Below, piece by piece: positions 8,331 to 14,852 of a stretch of DNA of 14,852 nucleotides; the first letter of the stretch is position 1; each line of letters starts with the position of its first letter. Origin of the DNA: Streptosporangiaceae bacterium (GTDB taxonomy: Bacteria > Actinomycetota > Actinomycetes > Streptosporangiales > Streptosporangiaceae); contig JASIBJ010000780.1 in NCBI GenBank assembly GCA_030045215.1, positions 1 through 14,852 of the forward strand, in the 5' to 3' direction. The notes beneath the pieces are model-generated. The model was not told where the DNA came from and did no database searches. It saw nothing but the letters and a program-made list of their open reading frames with translations. Both the position numbers and the translations under genes were made by a program.

Positions 8331-9644
8331 GTGACAGCGTTCCCTGAAGTCGTTTCCCGGCCCGACGGCCCGGCGGCTGGCCAGCACCCGCCCCGATCCA
8401 GGCATGGGATACCGGCGGTACTCGGCGGTGACCTGCCCGTGCCGCTGGCGGACGGACGGACCGTCACCTACGCGAACCTGGACTACGCCGCCACGGCCCC
8501 GTGCCTTGCCGTCGTCGCCGAGGCAGTCTCCGAGCTGCTGCCCTGGTATGCAAGCGTCCACCGGGGCGCGGGCGCAGCCTCCCGGCGATGTACGCGCGAG
8601 TATGAGCAGGCGCGAGAGACCATAGCGGACTTCCTCGACGCGCGGGCAGACGACTACGTGATCTTCACAAGGAACACAACCGACGCGCTGAACCTGCTGG
8701 CCAGGGCGCTGCCGACCGGGACCACGGTGATCGGCTGGGACGGCGAGCACCATGCCAACCTGCTGCCGTGGGACCGCGCGATCCGGCTGCCGGTCCCAGC
8801 CGACGCGGCGCAGGCGGCGGGCCAGCTCGCGGCGACGCTGGCCAGCCACTCCGGTCCCGCGCTGGTGACCGTCACCGGGGCGTCCAACGTCACCGGCGAG
8901 ATATGGCCCATCGCCGAGCTAGCAGAGATCGCGCACGCCCACGGTGCACGACTTGCGGTCGATGCCGCGCAGCTGGCGCCGCACCGGCCGGTGTCCTTGT
9001 CTGCCTCGGGTATCGACTACCTGGCCATGTCGGGGCACAAGGCGTACGCGCCGTTCGGTGCCGGGGTGCTGGCCGGGCGGGCCGACTGGCTCGATGCCGC
9101 GCCGCCCTACCTCGCCGGCGGCGGCGCGACCGCCTATGTCGGCGAACCTGGCGAGGTGCGCTGGCACGCAGGCCCGGCCAGGCACGAGGCCGGGACGCCG
9201 AACCTGATCGGCTCGGTCGCGCTGGCCACCGCCTGCGCCCACCTCGCCGCATCGGACCGGCCGGCCCTCGAGGCGGCCGAGCACCGGCTGCTGACCCGGC
9301 TGCGGGCCGGGCTGGCCGAGCTGCCGGGCGTGCAGGAATTGCGGATGTTCGGAGCCGGGCACGACCGCGTCGGCATCGTCACGTTCGCGGTGGCGGGCCG
9401 GGAGGCGGTTGAGGTGTCCGCTCACCTGGCCGCGGCGCACGGGATCGGCGTGCGCGACGGCCAGTTCTGCGCGCACCCCCTGGCCAGGCGGCTGCTGGCC
9501 GAGGCGGGCGAGCGGGCAGGCAGACCGCTTGGCGAGAACGCGGTCCGGGCCAGCATCGGCATCGGCTCGACCGCCGAGCACGTCGAGCGGCTCCTGCTCG
9601 GCGTCTCCGAGCTGACCGCACCCGACCACCCAGCGGCCGGGTGA
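8331..9644 (+). CDS. Class V aminotransferase / cysteine desulfurase-like PLP enzyme
   Basis: The 437-aa protein has the SufS/CsdA-type fold: LDYAATAP (about 49-56), SVHRGAGAAS, FTRNTTDALNLLA (the NTTEALN cofactor loop), GEHHANLLPW with the PLP-stacking His, a VDAAQLAPHRPV stretch with the cofactor Asp, SGHKAYAPFGAGVL with the Schiff-base Lys237, and GTPNLIG. A cysteine is kept where SufS has its catalytic Cys (DGQFCAHP, Cys380), so L-cysteine desulfuration to alanine plus a persulfide is plausible. Other group II members act on other substrates. No suf, isc, tRNA-thiolation or sulfur-carrier gene is nearby, which is odd for a housekeeping desulfurase. Its stop overlaps the next gene's GTG start in GTGA, so it is translationally coupled to the 2H-phosphoesterase-like gene. 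Family call firm; substrate uncertain. Confidence 0.88.
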   Translation: MTAFPEVVSRPDGPAAGQHPPRSRHGIPAVLGGDLPVPLADGRTVTYANLDYAATAPCLAVVAEAVSELLPWYASVHRGAGAASRRCTREYEQARETIADFLDARADDYVIFTRNTTDALNLLARALPTGTTVIGWDGEHHANLLPWDRAIRLPVPADAAQAAGQLAATLASHSGPALVTVTGASNVTGEIWPIAELAEIAHAHGARLAVDAAQLAPHRPVSLSASGIDYLAMSGHKAYAPFGAGVLAGRADWLDAAPPYLAGGGATAYVGEPGEVRWHAGPARHEAGTPNLIGSVALATACAHLAASDRPALEAAEHRLLTRLRAGLAELPGVQELRMFGAGHDRVGIVTFAVAGREAVEVSAHLAAAHGIGVRDGQFCAHPLARRLLAEAGERAGRPLGENAVRASIGIGSTAEHVERLLLGVSELTAPDHPAAG

Positions 9645-10369
9645 ACGGCCCGCTCACTCAGCCGGATTCGTCGGCAGTGGCGCTGCAGCGCTGGTATGCC
9701 CCCGCCGTCCTGGCGAACCGGCTGGTCATCGCTCAGCGCTGGGGTCAGCCCTTCCTGGCCTACAACGTCTTCGTCCAGGCCGATCCGGAGGGGGCGGCCG
9801 CGCTGTCGGCCGTCCAGGACCGCCTCAGCGAGCTTGAGCCGTCGCTGCTCAGGCTGCCGGAAGAGTCGCTGCATACGACCGCGGCATTCTTATTGCCCGG
9901 CTCGGCCGAGTTCGACCGCCCGAAAGATGAGCTGTGGCATCAGAACGGGTCACGATGGCTCGCCCAGCTCGAGGAGCTGGCCGCGGCGACCTCGCGGTTC
10001 ACCCTCGCCTTCCGCCGCCTCGTGGTCACCGACGTCGCGATCATCGCGGTCGCGGAGGAGCCCAACGGGCTCAGCGCCTTCCGGCGGCGGCTGCTCACGG
10101 CCATGGACGTGCCGGGCAACTCACACCGCTACGACCTGGTCCACGCCACCGTGTTCAGGTACTCGGGCCCGCTGCGCGACCCGGCCGCGCTGCTCGAGCG
10201 GGCCGCGGCATCCGACGTGCAGGTCGACTTCGACGTCAGCGAGTTCGCGGTGGCCAGGGAGCACACGTTCCCGTTCCTTGGCTATGACATCCTGCGGCGG
10301 CTCGTGCTGCCCGCCACCCCGTTAGCATCGGGACGTGAGCGCACACCGCGACCTGATCACGTCCCCTGA
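9641..10369 (+). CDS. 2H phosphoesterase-like protein
   Basis: The 242-aa protein carries two HxT motifs in the right order and spacing for the 2H phosphoesterase superfamily (LigT/CPDase/AKAP7-like): LHTTAAFLL with His78 and Thr80, and VHATVFRY with His168 and Thr170. Each follows or lies in a hydrophobic beta strand, as the bilobal fold needs. Known members cut 2',3'-cyclic phosphates or 2'-5' linkages at RNA ends, or act on small cyclic nucleotides. Whether this one acts on RNA, DNA ends or metabolites is unknown. GTG 9641 overlaps the upstream stop by 4 bp, and the 3' end overlaps the polymerase-domain gene by 35 bp, so the three genes are very likely one operon. The C-terminal ~15 residues are encoded inside that overlap. 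Assignment rests on the motifs, not on close similarity. Confidence 0.72.
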   Translation: MNGPLTQPDSSAVALQRWYAPAVLANRLVIAQRWGQPFLAYNVFVQADPEGAAALSAVQDRLSELEPSLLRLPEESLHTTAAFLLPGSAEFDRPKDELWHQNGSRWLAQLEELAAATSRFTLAFRRLVVTDVAIIAVAEEPNGLSAFRRRLLTAMDVPGNSHRYDLVHATVFRYSGPLRDPAALLERAAASDVQVDFDVSEFAVAREHTFPFLGYDILRRLVLPATPLASGRERTPRPDHVP

Positions 10370-11315
10370 CAAGGTCTACTTCGCCGAGCGCGGCGAGACC
10401 AAAGGCGACCTCGCCGAGCACTACCTGCGGGTCGCCGAGCCGCTGATGCGCGTCATGGGCGGGCGCCCGGTGCTGCTGCAGCGCTTTCCCGAGGGCGCGG
10501 GTGGCCCGTCGTTCTTCCAGAAGCGGGTGCCCAAGAGCAAGCCGGCCTGGCTGCAGACGACGGTCGTCGCCACGCCCAACGGCACCACGTCGGAGGCGCT
10601 TGTCGCGGCCGACATCGACCATGTGCTGTGGGCGGTGAACCTCGGCTGCCTGGGTTTTCACGTCTGGCCGTACCAGGCCGGCGATCCGGACCACACCGAC
10701 GAGCTGCGGATTGACCTGGATCCGACGCCCGGCACCGATTTCCGCCACATCAGGCTGGCCGCGGCCGAGTTGCGGACGCTCCTGGACGAGGCCGGCGTGA
10801 CCGGCTACCCCAAGACGACGGGTAACCGCGGCCTCCACGTGTACGTCCGGCTGCAGCCGCACTGGGACTCCTACCAGGTCCGCAGCGCCGCCGTGGCGAT
10901 CGCCCGCGAACTGGAGCGGCGGCGGCCAGACCTGATCACGGCCGCCTGGTGGAAGGAAGAGCGCGGCCGCCGGATCTTCGTCGACTTCAATCAGAACGCC
11001 CCGCACAAGACGGTGTTCGGCGCCTGGTCGGTGCGGGCGCGGCCGGCAGCCCAGGTGTCGACACCTGTGACCTGGGCCGAGATCGATGAGATCCACCCGG
11101 ACCAGTTCACGATCGCGTCGGTACCCGCCCGGCTCGAGGGCAACGGCGATCCGTGGCTGGCCATGAACGACCACCCGCAGTCACTTGAGCCATTCCTGCG
11201 GATGCAGGCCCGCGATCTGGAGAACGGGATCCCGGACGCACCATGGCCGCCGGTTTATCCCAAGCAGCCAGGCGAGCCGCCGCGAGTGGCGCCAAGCCGG
11301 GCCAGAAAGCAGTAA
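10335..11315 (+). CDS. Stand-alone LigD-type polymerase/primase domain protein
   Basis: The 326-aa protein matches the archaeo-eukaryotic primase-like polymerase domain of bacterial NHEJ ligase LigD, with no ligase or nuclease domain. Signatures in order are LITSPDKVYFAERGETKGDL (7-26), LLQRFPEG and FFQKRVPK (nucleic acid-binding Lys/Arg), RIDLDPTPG with metal ligands Asp127 and Asp129, GNRGLHVYVRL with His168 (the usual triphosphate-binding His), and RIFVDFNQN with third acidic residue Asp217. Related stand-alone proteins in mycobacteria (PolD1/PolD2) add ribo- or deoxynucleotides at DNA ends and can fill gaps. The GTG start at 10335 lies inside the preceding gene. No ku or ATP-dependent ligase gene is visible here. 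The C-terminus ends in a basic Pro/Arg-rich tail. All catalytic residues are present. Confidence 0.9.
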   Translation: MSAHRDLITSPDKVYFAERGETKGDLAEHYLRVAEPLMRVMGGRPVLLQRFPEGAGGPSFFQKRVPKSKPAWLQTTVVATPNGTTSEALVAADIDHVLWAVNLGCLGFHVWPYQAGDPDHTDELRIDLDPTPGTDFRHIRLAAAELRTLLDEAGVTGYPKTTGNRGLHVYVRLQPHWDSYQVRSAAVAIARELERRRPDLITAAWWKEERGRRIFVDFNQNAPHKTVFGAWSVRARPAAQVSTPVTWAEIDEIHPDQFTIASVPARLEGNGDPWLAMNDHPQSLEPFLRMQARDLENGIPDAPWPPVYPKQPGEPPRVAPSRARKQ

Positions 11316-11318
11316 CCA

Positions 11319-11348
11319 CCGGGGGGCTCCACCCCTGTGCACCCCCGG
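11319..11348. terminator. Candidate bidirectional terminator hairpin between convergent genes
   Basis: CCGGGGG (11319-11325) pairs perfectly with CCCCCGG (11342-11348) across a 16-nt loop. It lies in the 51-bp gap between the stops of the polymerase-domain gene and the serine hydrolase, where a shared terminator would be expected. There is no T-run on either side. Confidence 0.4.
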
Positions 11349-11366
11349 AGCGGTAACCCACGGGCG

Positions 11367-12530
11367 TTAGCCAAGCGCAGCGTAGGCGGCGGCCTGGATG
11401 TCCCTATGCACCTGCGGCAGAGCGGGCGACTCCCACAGCCGCTGGGTCAGCACGATGACGACGAGGTCCCGGCCAGGGTCGACCAGCCACGAGGAGCCGA
11501 GGCCGCCGTCCCAGCCGAAGGCGCCGTTGTCGTGGACGGCCTGGCAGAACGACCACGACTGATGCCGGAAGAACTCGGGCCCGAGCCCGCCCCCGGCCTT
11601 TTGCGCGGCCGTGAGCTGATCGGTGGTCATGGCCCGGACGGACTCCGGTGATAGCAGCGGCGGGCCGCCGCGCAGCAGCATGGTTGCGAACGCGTACAGG
11701 TCGTCGGCCGTCGACAGCAGCCCGGCCGAACCGTCGGCGAACGCCGGCGGACGGCTCCACGTGCCGTCGGGGGGGTCGAAGACCTCGAGGCCGGCGGGAG
11801 CCGGCCGGTAGGCCGTGGCCAGTCGCTCGGGCTGGCTGGTCCAGAACCCGGTGTCCTTCATCCGCAGCGGCTCGAACATCCGGGTCTGGAGCGCGCCGCC
11901 GAACGACTGCCCGGTCGCCCGCGCGACGAGCACGCCGAGTACTTGCGCTCCCGTGTTGTACATCCACCGCTCGCCGGGCTGGGCCATCAGCGGCAGCGAT
12001 CCGAGGCCGGCGATCCAGGTGTCGGGATCGGGCGGGCCCGCCGGATCCGGCGGCCCGAAGGTGGACAGCCTGAGCTCGCTGGCCGCTACCTCGACCGGCC
12101 AGGGCGCCGGCGCCATGAACATGTCCATGACCGCACCGAAGCCGAACGTGAACGTCAGGAGGTCCCGTACGGTGATCGGCCGGCTGGCCGGCACGGTGTC
12201 ATCCAGCGGGCCGTCCGGCCGCCGCAGCACGCGCCGGCCGGACAGCTCGGGCAGCAGCTGGTCGACCGGGTCATCCAGGCCGATCAGGCCCTGATCGACC
12301 AGCGCCATGGTCATGGCTCCGGTGACGGGCTTGGTGGTCGACGAGATCCGGAACAGCGAGTCCCGCGCCGCCGGCGGCCCGCCCGCGGCGAGCCGGCCCA
12401 GTGCCTCGCAGTACACCTGATCGCCCGCGGCAACCAGCAGCACGAGGCCAGGCACGTTGTCGTCGGCCACGTGCCGCTGCGCGGCCGCCCGCACCCGGCC
12501 CAGGCCGTCCTCGGTTAGCTTGCCTGTCAT
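11367..12530 (-). CDS. Serine hydrolase, beta-lactamase (class C/esterase) family
   Basis: The 387-aa protein has the penicillin-recognising serine hydrolase fold used by class C beta-lactamases, DD-peptidases and EstB-type esterases. The nucleophile motif is SSTTK (Ser64, Lys67); the second motif is Tyr191-Asn-Thr in the Y-x-N position. Where KTG or HxG is expected on the last strand, the sequence reads FGWDGGLGSSW (Trp340-Asp-Gly-Gly), a pattern more usual in esterase-like members. There is no signal peptide, so it likely acts in the cytoplasm, which argues against antibiotic resistance or peptidoglycan work and favours hydrolysis of a small ester or amide. The frame extends to 12692, but ATG 12530 follows a GGGAG ribosome site (12540-12536) and gives a normal N-terminus. 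It is transcribed divergently from the HEAGH gene. Substrate unknown. Confidence 0.88.
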   Translation of the reverse strand: MTGKLTEDGLGRVRAAAQRHVADDNVPGLVLLVAAGDQVYCEALGRLAAGGPPAARDSLFRISSTTKPVTGAMTMALVDQGLIGLDDPVDQLLPELSGRRVLRRPDGPLDDTVPASRPITVRDLLTFTFGFGAVMDMFMAPAPWPVEVAASELRLSTFGPPDPAGPPDPDTWIAGLGSLPLMAQPGERWMYNTGAQVLGVLVARATGQSFGGALQTRMFEPLRMKDTGFWTSQPERLATAYRPAPAGLEVFDPPDGTWSRPPAFADGSAGLLSTADDLYAFATMLLRGGPPLLSPESVRAMTTDQLTAAQKAGGGLGPEFFRHQSWSFCQAVHDNGAFGWDGGLGSSWLVDPGRDLVVIVLTQRLWESPALPQVHRDIQAAAYAALG

Positions 12531-12535
12531 CGCCT

Positions 12536-12540
12536 CTCCC
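12536..12540 (-). promoter_or_regulatory. Ribosome binding site of the serine hydrolase
   Basis: GGGAG on the minus strand, five bases before ATG 12530. It selects this start over the longer open frame reaching 12692, which would run into the divergent gene. Confidence 0.6.
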
Positions 12541-12624
12541 CCAGGCGCGCACCCGCGCCGCAGCAGGCTTCTGCGCCTAGTCTGTCGTACGTCGGCACTC
12601 TCACCGCGCAGAAGGGCGGGTGTC

Positions 12625-13251
12625 ATGACCGCGCTGACCGCCGCCGAGCGCCGCACCGTGTCTGCCATCCGGGCCGAGCTCGACCGGCTCATCCGCTACG
12701 ACGACGAGTCGATCGTGCACGCGAAATGGGTCCGCCAGCGCTACGACTGCGGCTGTTACGCCAGCTTCGAGCCGGCCCGCAAGGCGACCGTGCTGACCGC
12801 GTGGCACGAGGCCGGGCACGCGGTCGCCGCCATCAGCATCGGGGCCCGATTCAGCTCGGCCAGCATCCACCACGGGCACCGCAGCGAGGGCCGCGTGCAT
12901 CGGGTTGCCGGCGGGACCGACCTTGCGTTCGTGGTGGACGCGGCCGGCCAGATCGCCGAGCGCCTGATGAACTGGACCATGCTGGAGACCGAAGCGGACC
13001 TGCGGGACTGGCTGCCCAGGTGGCGTAGTGACGGCGACGCGCGCCGGTTCCGTCACTCGATCGCCGCACGCTTCGGAGTCGACGAGTTGAGCGCGTGGCG
13101 CTACTGCGAGGAGGTGCTGACTCCTCGGCGGCTGCAGATCCGCCTGCTGGCCCGCGCCCTGCTCGTCCATCCGAGCCACCTGCGCTACCCGGTGGCGGCG
13201 GCGCTGGCGGGATCTGCCGTCGGAGGCCGGACTGCCCTAGGCTCGGACTGA
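12625..13251 (+). CDS. Orphan M41-like zinc metallopeptidase domain protein
   Basis: The 208-aa protein contains TAWHEAGHAVAA with the zinc-site residues His61, Glu62 and His65, as in the FtsH peptidase (M41) domain. After it comes an AAGQIAERLM helix (about 106-115) and ETEADLRDW (121-129). These resemble the FtsH GG..AEE helix and the NDL/NDI segment that gives the third zinc ligand, making Asp125 a candidate ligand. It has no AAA ATPase part and no membrane segment, so it cannot be a full FtsH. An N-terminal helix and a CGC motif (Cys42, Cys44) precede the domain. ATG 12625 follows GAAGGG; the open frame upstream to 12457 overlaps the divergent gene and is not used. Its TGA overlaps the next ATG (TGATG). 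It could be an ATP-independent protease or a noncatalytic relative. Confidence 0.75.
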   Translation: MTALTAAERRTVSAIRAELDRLIRYDDESIVHAKWVRQRYDCGCYASFEPARKATVLTAWHEAGHAVAAISIGARFSSASIHHGHRSEGRVHRVAGGTDLAFVVDAAGQIAERLMNWTMLETEADLRDWLPRWRSDGDARRFRHSIAARFGVDELSAWRYCEEVLTPRRLQIRLLARALLVHPSHLRYPVAAALAGSAVGGRTALGSD

Positions 13252-14852
13252 TGATGGCGACGGTGCCAGCTGCGACGTCCACCGGCCAGGACGTCGCGCA
13301 GCGGCTGATGGCAGACGGCTATGTGGTCGTCACCGGCATGATGGCCGACGAGGACGTGCAGGCAGCGCGCGCAGACCTGCACCGGATCTTGGCCGCGACA
13401 CCCACCGGGCGCAACCCGTTCGAAGGGTTCTCCACCCAGCGGGTGTACGCGCTGTTCGCCAAGACCAGGACATTCGACCAGGCCGCCATCGACCCGCTGT
13501 TGCACGACGTCATGACCCGCGTCCTTGGCCACCATCAGCTCAGCGCGCCGGTCGGCATTCGCATTGGGCCAGGCGAAGCCGCCCAGATCCTGCACCGCGA
13601 CGATTCGATCTACCCGGTACCTGAACCGCACTCGCCGCTCGTGGTCAACACCATGTGGCCGCTGGACGAGTTCACCGCCGAGAACGGCGCCACCCGCTTC
13701 ATTCCCGGCAGTCACGCCTGGGAGCCCGGACGCAGGCCCACACCCGACGACCCGGTGGAGCAGGCGGTGATGTCCCCCGGCTCGGCGATGTTCTACCTCG
13801 GCAGCCTCTGGCACGGCGGCGGGGCCAACCAGACCGGGCAGCCGCGGCTCGGCGTGATCCTGGAGTACGCAGCGGGCTGGCTCAGGCAGCAAGAGACCCA
13901 CCTGCTGGCAGTCCCGAGGGCGACCGTCAGGCAACTGCCCGAGCGACTGCAGGAGTTGCTCGGGTACAACATCTACCCGCCATTCGTCGGGTACGTGAAC
14001 GGCTCGCATCCCCGCAAGGCACTGTACGCGGACGAATAAGTCGGCCACTTCGGCCGCGAGCGCGTCCCGGTGGGCCGGGTCCGCGATGGCGAGCATCCGC
14101 TCCCGGCGCGCGGCCAGGCCAAGCCCGCGCAGATCGGCCACGCCGTGCTCGGTGACGATCACGCCCGCATCGCTGCGCGCCACGCTCGCCGGGCCGGTCA
14201 GCCGGGAGACGATGCGGCTCGCCGACCCGGCCGTGGACGGCAGCACGGTGATGGCCAGCCCGCCCTGCGAGCGGGCCGCGCCGCGCATGAAGTCGGCGGC
14301 TCCGCCAACGGCACCGACGTACCGGCCGAAGATCGTCTCGGTGTTGATCTGCCCGGTCAGGTCGACCTCGATCGCGCCGTTGATCGCCGTCAGGCGATGC
14401 TGCGCGGCCAGGACGGCCGGGTCGTGGGTAGAGGCGGTCGGGCGCAGGAGCACCGCGCGGTTGCCGACCGCATGAGTGAAGAGGCGCCTCGTTCCCAAAA
14501 GAAAGCCCGCCACCACCAGGCCCCGGTCGGTCGCCTTGCGTGACCCTGTGACCGCGCCCGCCTCGATCAGGTCCGCGACGGCGTCGGTAATCATGCCCGA
14601 GTGCACGCCCAGGTCCCGGTGATCCGACAACGCCGACATGGCGGCGGACGGCATACTGCCGACACCGACCTCGAGGGTTGCCCCGTCCTCGACCAGGCCC
14701 GCGACCAGTAGCGCGATCGCGGACTCGACCGCCTGCAAGGGCCGAACGGCGTGGTACTCCGCGGGCGGGCACGAGGTGTGCACGATCACGTCCAGGTCCT
14801 CGCGGGAAACCGAGCCAGCGCAGCCAACGTCGGGAACCTGGTCACTGACCTC
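13185..14852 (-). CDS. Acetyl-CoA hydrolase / CoA-transferase family protein, 5' partial, no stop at the expected 3' end
   Basis: The N-terminus lies beyond the window: the frame runs in from the right edge with EVSDQVPDVG, already inside the domain. The visible part has family segments such as GVGSMPSAAMSAL, GVHSGMITDA, ATHAVGN-like FTHAVGNRAV, INGAIEVDLTGQINTE and TEHGVADLRGLGLAARRERML, ending with the family-typical LAIADPAHRDAL. That matches 4-hydroxybutyrate/butyrate CoA-transferases, which move CoA between acyl-CoA and carboxylates through a glutamyl-CoA intermediate, or hydrolyse acetyl-CoA. Family similarity stops near 14040, but the frame has no stop until TAG at 13187-13185. The last ~285 codons are antisense to the dioxygenase gene and read like shadow sequence. 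The stop may be lost, or a sequencing error may hide it. Only 14040-14852 should be trusted as the transferase. Confidence 0.7.
   Translation of the reverse strand, partial: EVSDQVPDVGCAGSVSREDLDVIVHTSCPPAEYHAVRPLQAVESAIALLVAGLVEDGATLEVGVGSMPSAAMSALSDHRDLGVHSGMITDAVADLIEAGAVTGSRKATDRGLVVAGFLLGTRRLFTHAVGNRAVLLRPTASTHDPAVLAAQHRLTAINGAIEVDLTGQINTETIFGRYVGAVGGAADFMRGAARSQGGLAITVLPSTAGSASRIVSRLTGPASVARSDAGVIVTEHGVADLRGLGLAARRERMLAIADPAHRDALAAEVADLFVRVQCLAGMRAVHVPDEWRVDVVPEQLLQSLGQLPDGRPRDCQQVGLLLPEPARCVLQDHAEPRLPGLVGPAAVPEAAEVEHRRAGGHHRLLHRVVGCGPASGLPGVTAGNEAGGAVLGGELVQRPHGVDHERRVRFRYRVDRIVAVQDLGGFAWPNANADRRAELMVAKDAGHDVVQQRVDGGLVECPGLGEQRVHPLGGEPFERVAPGGCRGQDPVQVCARCLHVLVGHHAGDDHIAVCHQPLRDVLAGGRRSWHRRHHQSEPRAVRPPTADPASAAATG
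13251..14039 (+). CDS. Phytanoyl-CoA dioxygenase (PhyH) family Fe(II)/2-oxoglutarate enzyme
   Basis: The 262-aa protein has the full iron site of the PhyH family: QILHRDD (His115, Asp117) and the distal LWHGGG His188. Arg199 in QPRLGV is the expected 2-oxoglutarate carboxylate binder. Conserved NGATRFIPGSH is also present. The Asp of the HxD motif is kept, so it is a hydroxylase-type enzyme rather than a halogenase. Members hydroxylate fatty acyl-CoAs or diverse natural products; the substrate is unknown. ATG 13251 overlaps the TGA of the HEAGH gene by one base (TGATG), pointing to translational coupling; a second ATG follows immediately at 13254. The frame extends upstream to 13095 only as a shadow within the previous gene. 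The nearby acyl-CoA-type transferase on the other strand fits a lipid or CoA-thioester setting (inference). Confidence 0.9.
   Translation: MMATVPAATSTGQDVAQRLMADGYVVVTGMMADEDVQAARADLHRILAATPTGRNPFEGFSTQRVYALFAKTRTFDQAAIDPLLHDVMTRVLGHHQLSAPVGIRIGPGEAAQILHRDDSIYPVPEPHSPLVVNTMWPLDEFTAENGATRFIPGSHAWEPGRRPTPDDPVEQAVMSPGSAMFYLGSLWHGGGANQTGQPRLGVILEYAAGWLRQQETHLLAVPRATVRQLPERLQELLGYNIYPPFVGYVNGSHPRKALYADE

Noticed and set aside
10236..11174. A 312-aa open frame on the - strand opposite the polymerase-domain gene
   Set aside because: Shadow of a gene whose catalytic residues are all intact; no domain is visible in the antisense translation.
12457..12624. N-terminal extension of the HEAGH protein from 12457
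   Set aside because: It would overlap the divergent serine hydrolase start, is Arg/Pro-rich without structure, and ATG 12625 has its own GAAGGG ribosome site.
1..14852. CRISPR array, tRNA or rRNA genes, insertion sequences, phage or conjugation genes
   Set aside because: No regularly spaced repeats, no cloverleaf-like intergenic segments, no transposase-like proteins and no terminal inverted repeats were seen; intergenic gaps are too short for most of these.

Overview
The window is very GC-rich, uses GTG as well as ATG starts, and is tightly packed. Its gene families (actinobacterial-type phosphohexomutases, a stand-alone LigD-type polymerase domain, a DUF-like HEAGH protein, phytanoyl-CoA dioxygenase and CoA-transferase family proteins) point to a soil-type actinomycete (Actinomycetota). 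I cannot place it below phylum. I see no rRNA, tRNA, CRISPR array, insertion sequence or phage gene, so it looks like chromosomal sequence with many lineage-specific genes.

Left part (1-3404, + strand): a nitroreductase-family flavoprotein (130-798), then two neighbouring paralogues (902-2062 and 2217-3404). Each is a short cytoplasmic tail, one membrane helix and a large beta-propeller-like outer domain. They are separated by 154 bp holding a 19-bp tandem repeat and a perfect 10-bp hairpin. The second paralogue converges on, and overlaps by 26 bp, the end of a minus-strand operon.

Middle (3379-8024, - strand): a three-gene operon with very small gaps, in transcription order: a 654-aa phosphohexomutase of the PMM/PGM2 kind, an E. 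coli-type phosphoglucomutase (548 aa), and a diacylglycerol/lipid kinase. Hexose-1-phosphates and phosphatidic acid are both precursors of cell-surface glycolipids and polysaccharides, so a shared role in envelope or storage carbohydrate metabolism is plausible (inference).

A 306-bp divergent intergenic region leads to a + strand operon (8331-11315). It encodes a cysteine-desulfurase-like PLP enzyme, a 2H-phosphoesterase-like protein (4-bp GTGA overlap) and a stand-alone LigD-type polymerase/primase domain (35-bp overlap). Pairing a 2H phosphoesterase with an NHEJ-type polymerase is the most interesting arrangement here: it recalls the polymerase plus 3'-phosphoesterase composition of LigD, built from a different phosphoesterase fold.

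Right part (11367-14852): a cytoplasmic serine hydrolase of the beta-lactamase/esterase family on the - strand. Diverging from it is a + strand pair: a small orphan HEAGH metallopeptidase-like protein resembling the FtsH (M41) protease domain without the AAA ATPase, coupled by TGATG to a phytanoyl-CoA dioxygenase-family Fe(II)/2-oxoglutarate enzyme. Last, on the - strand, comes an acetyl-CoA hydrolase/CoA-transferase family gene. Its 5' end lies beyond the window, and its reading frame has no stop at the expected end; it runs on antisense through the whole dioxygenase gene.
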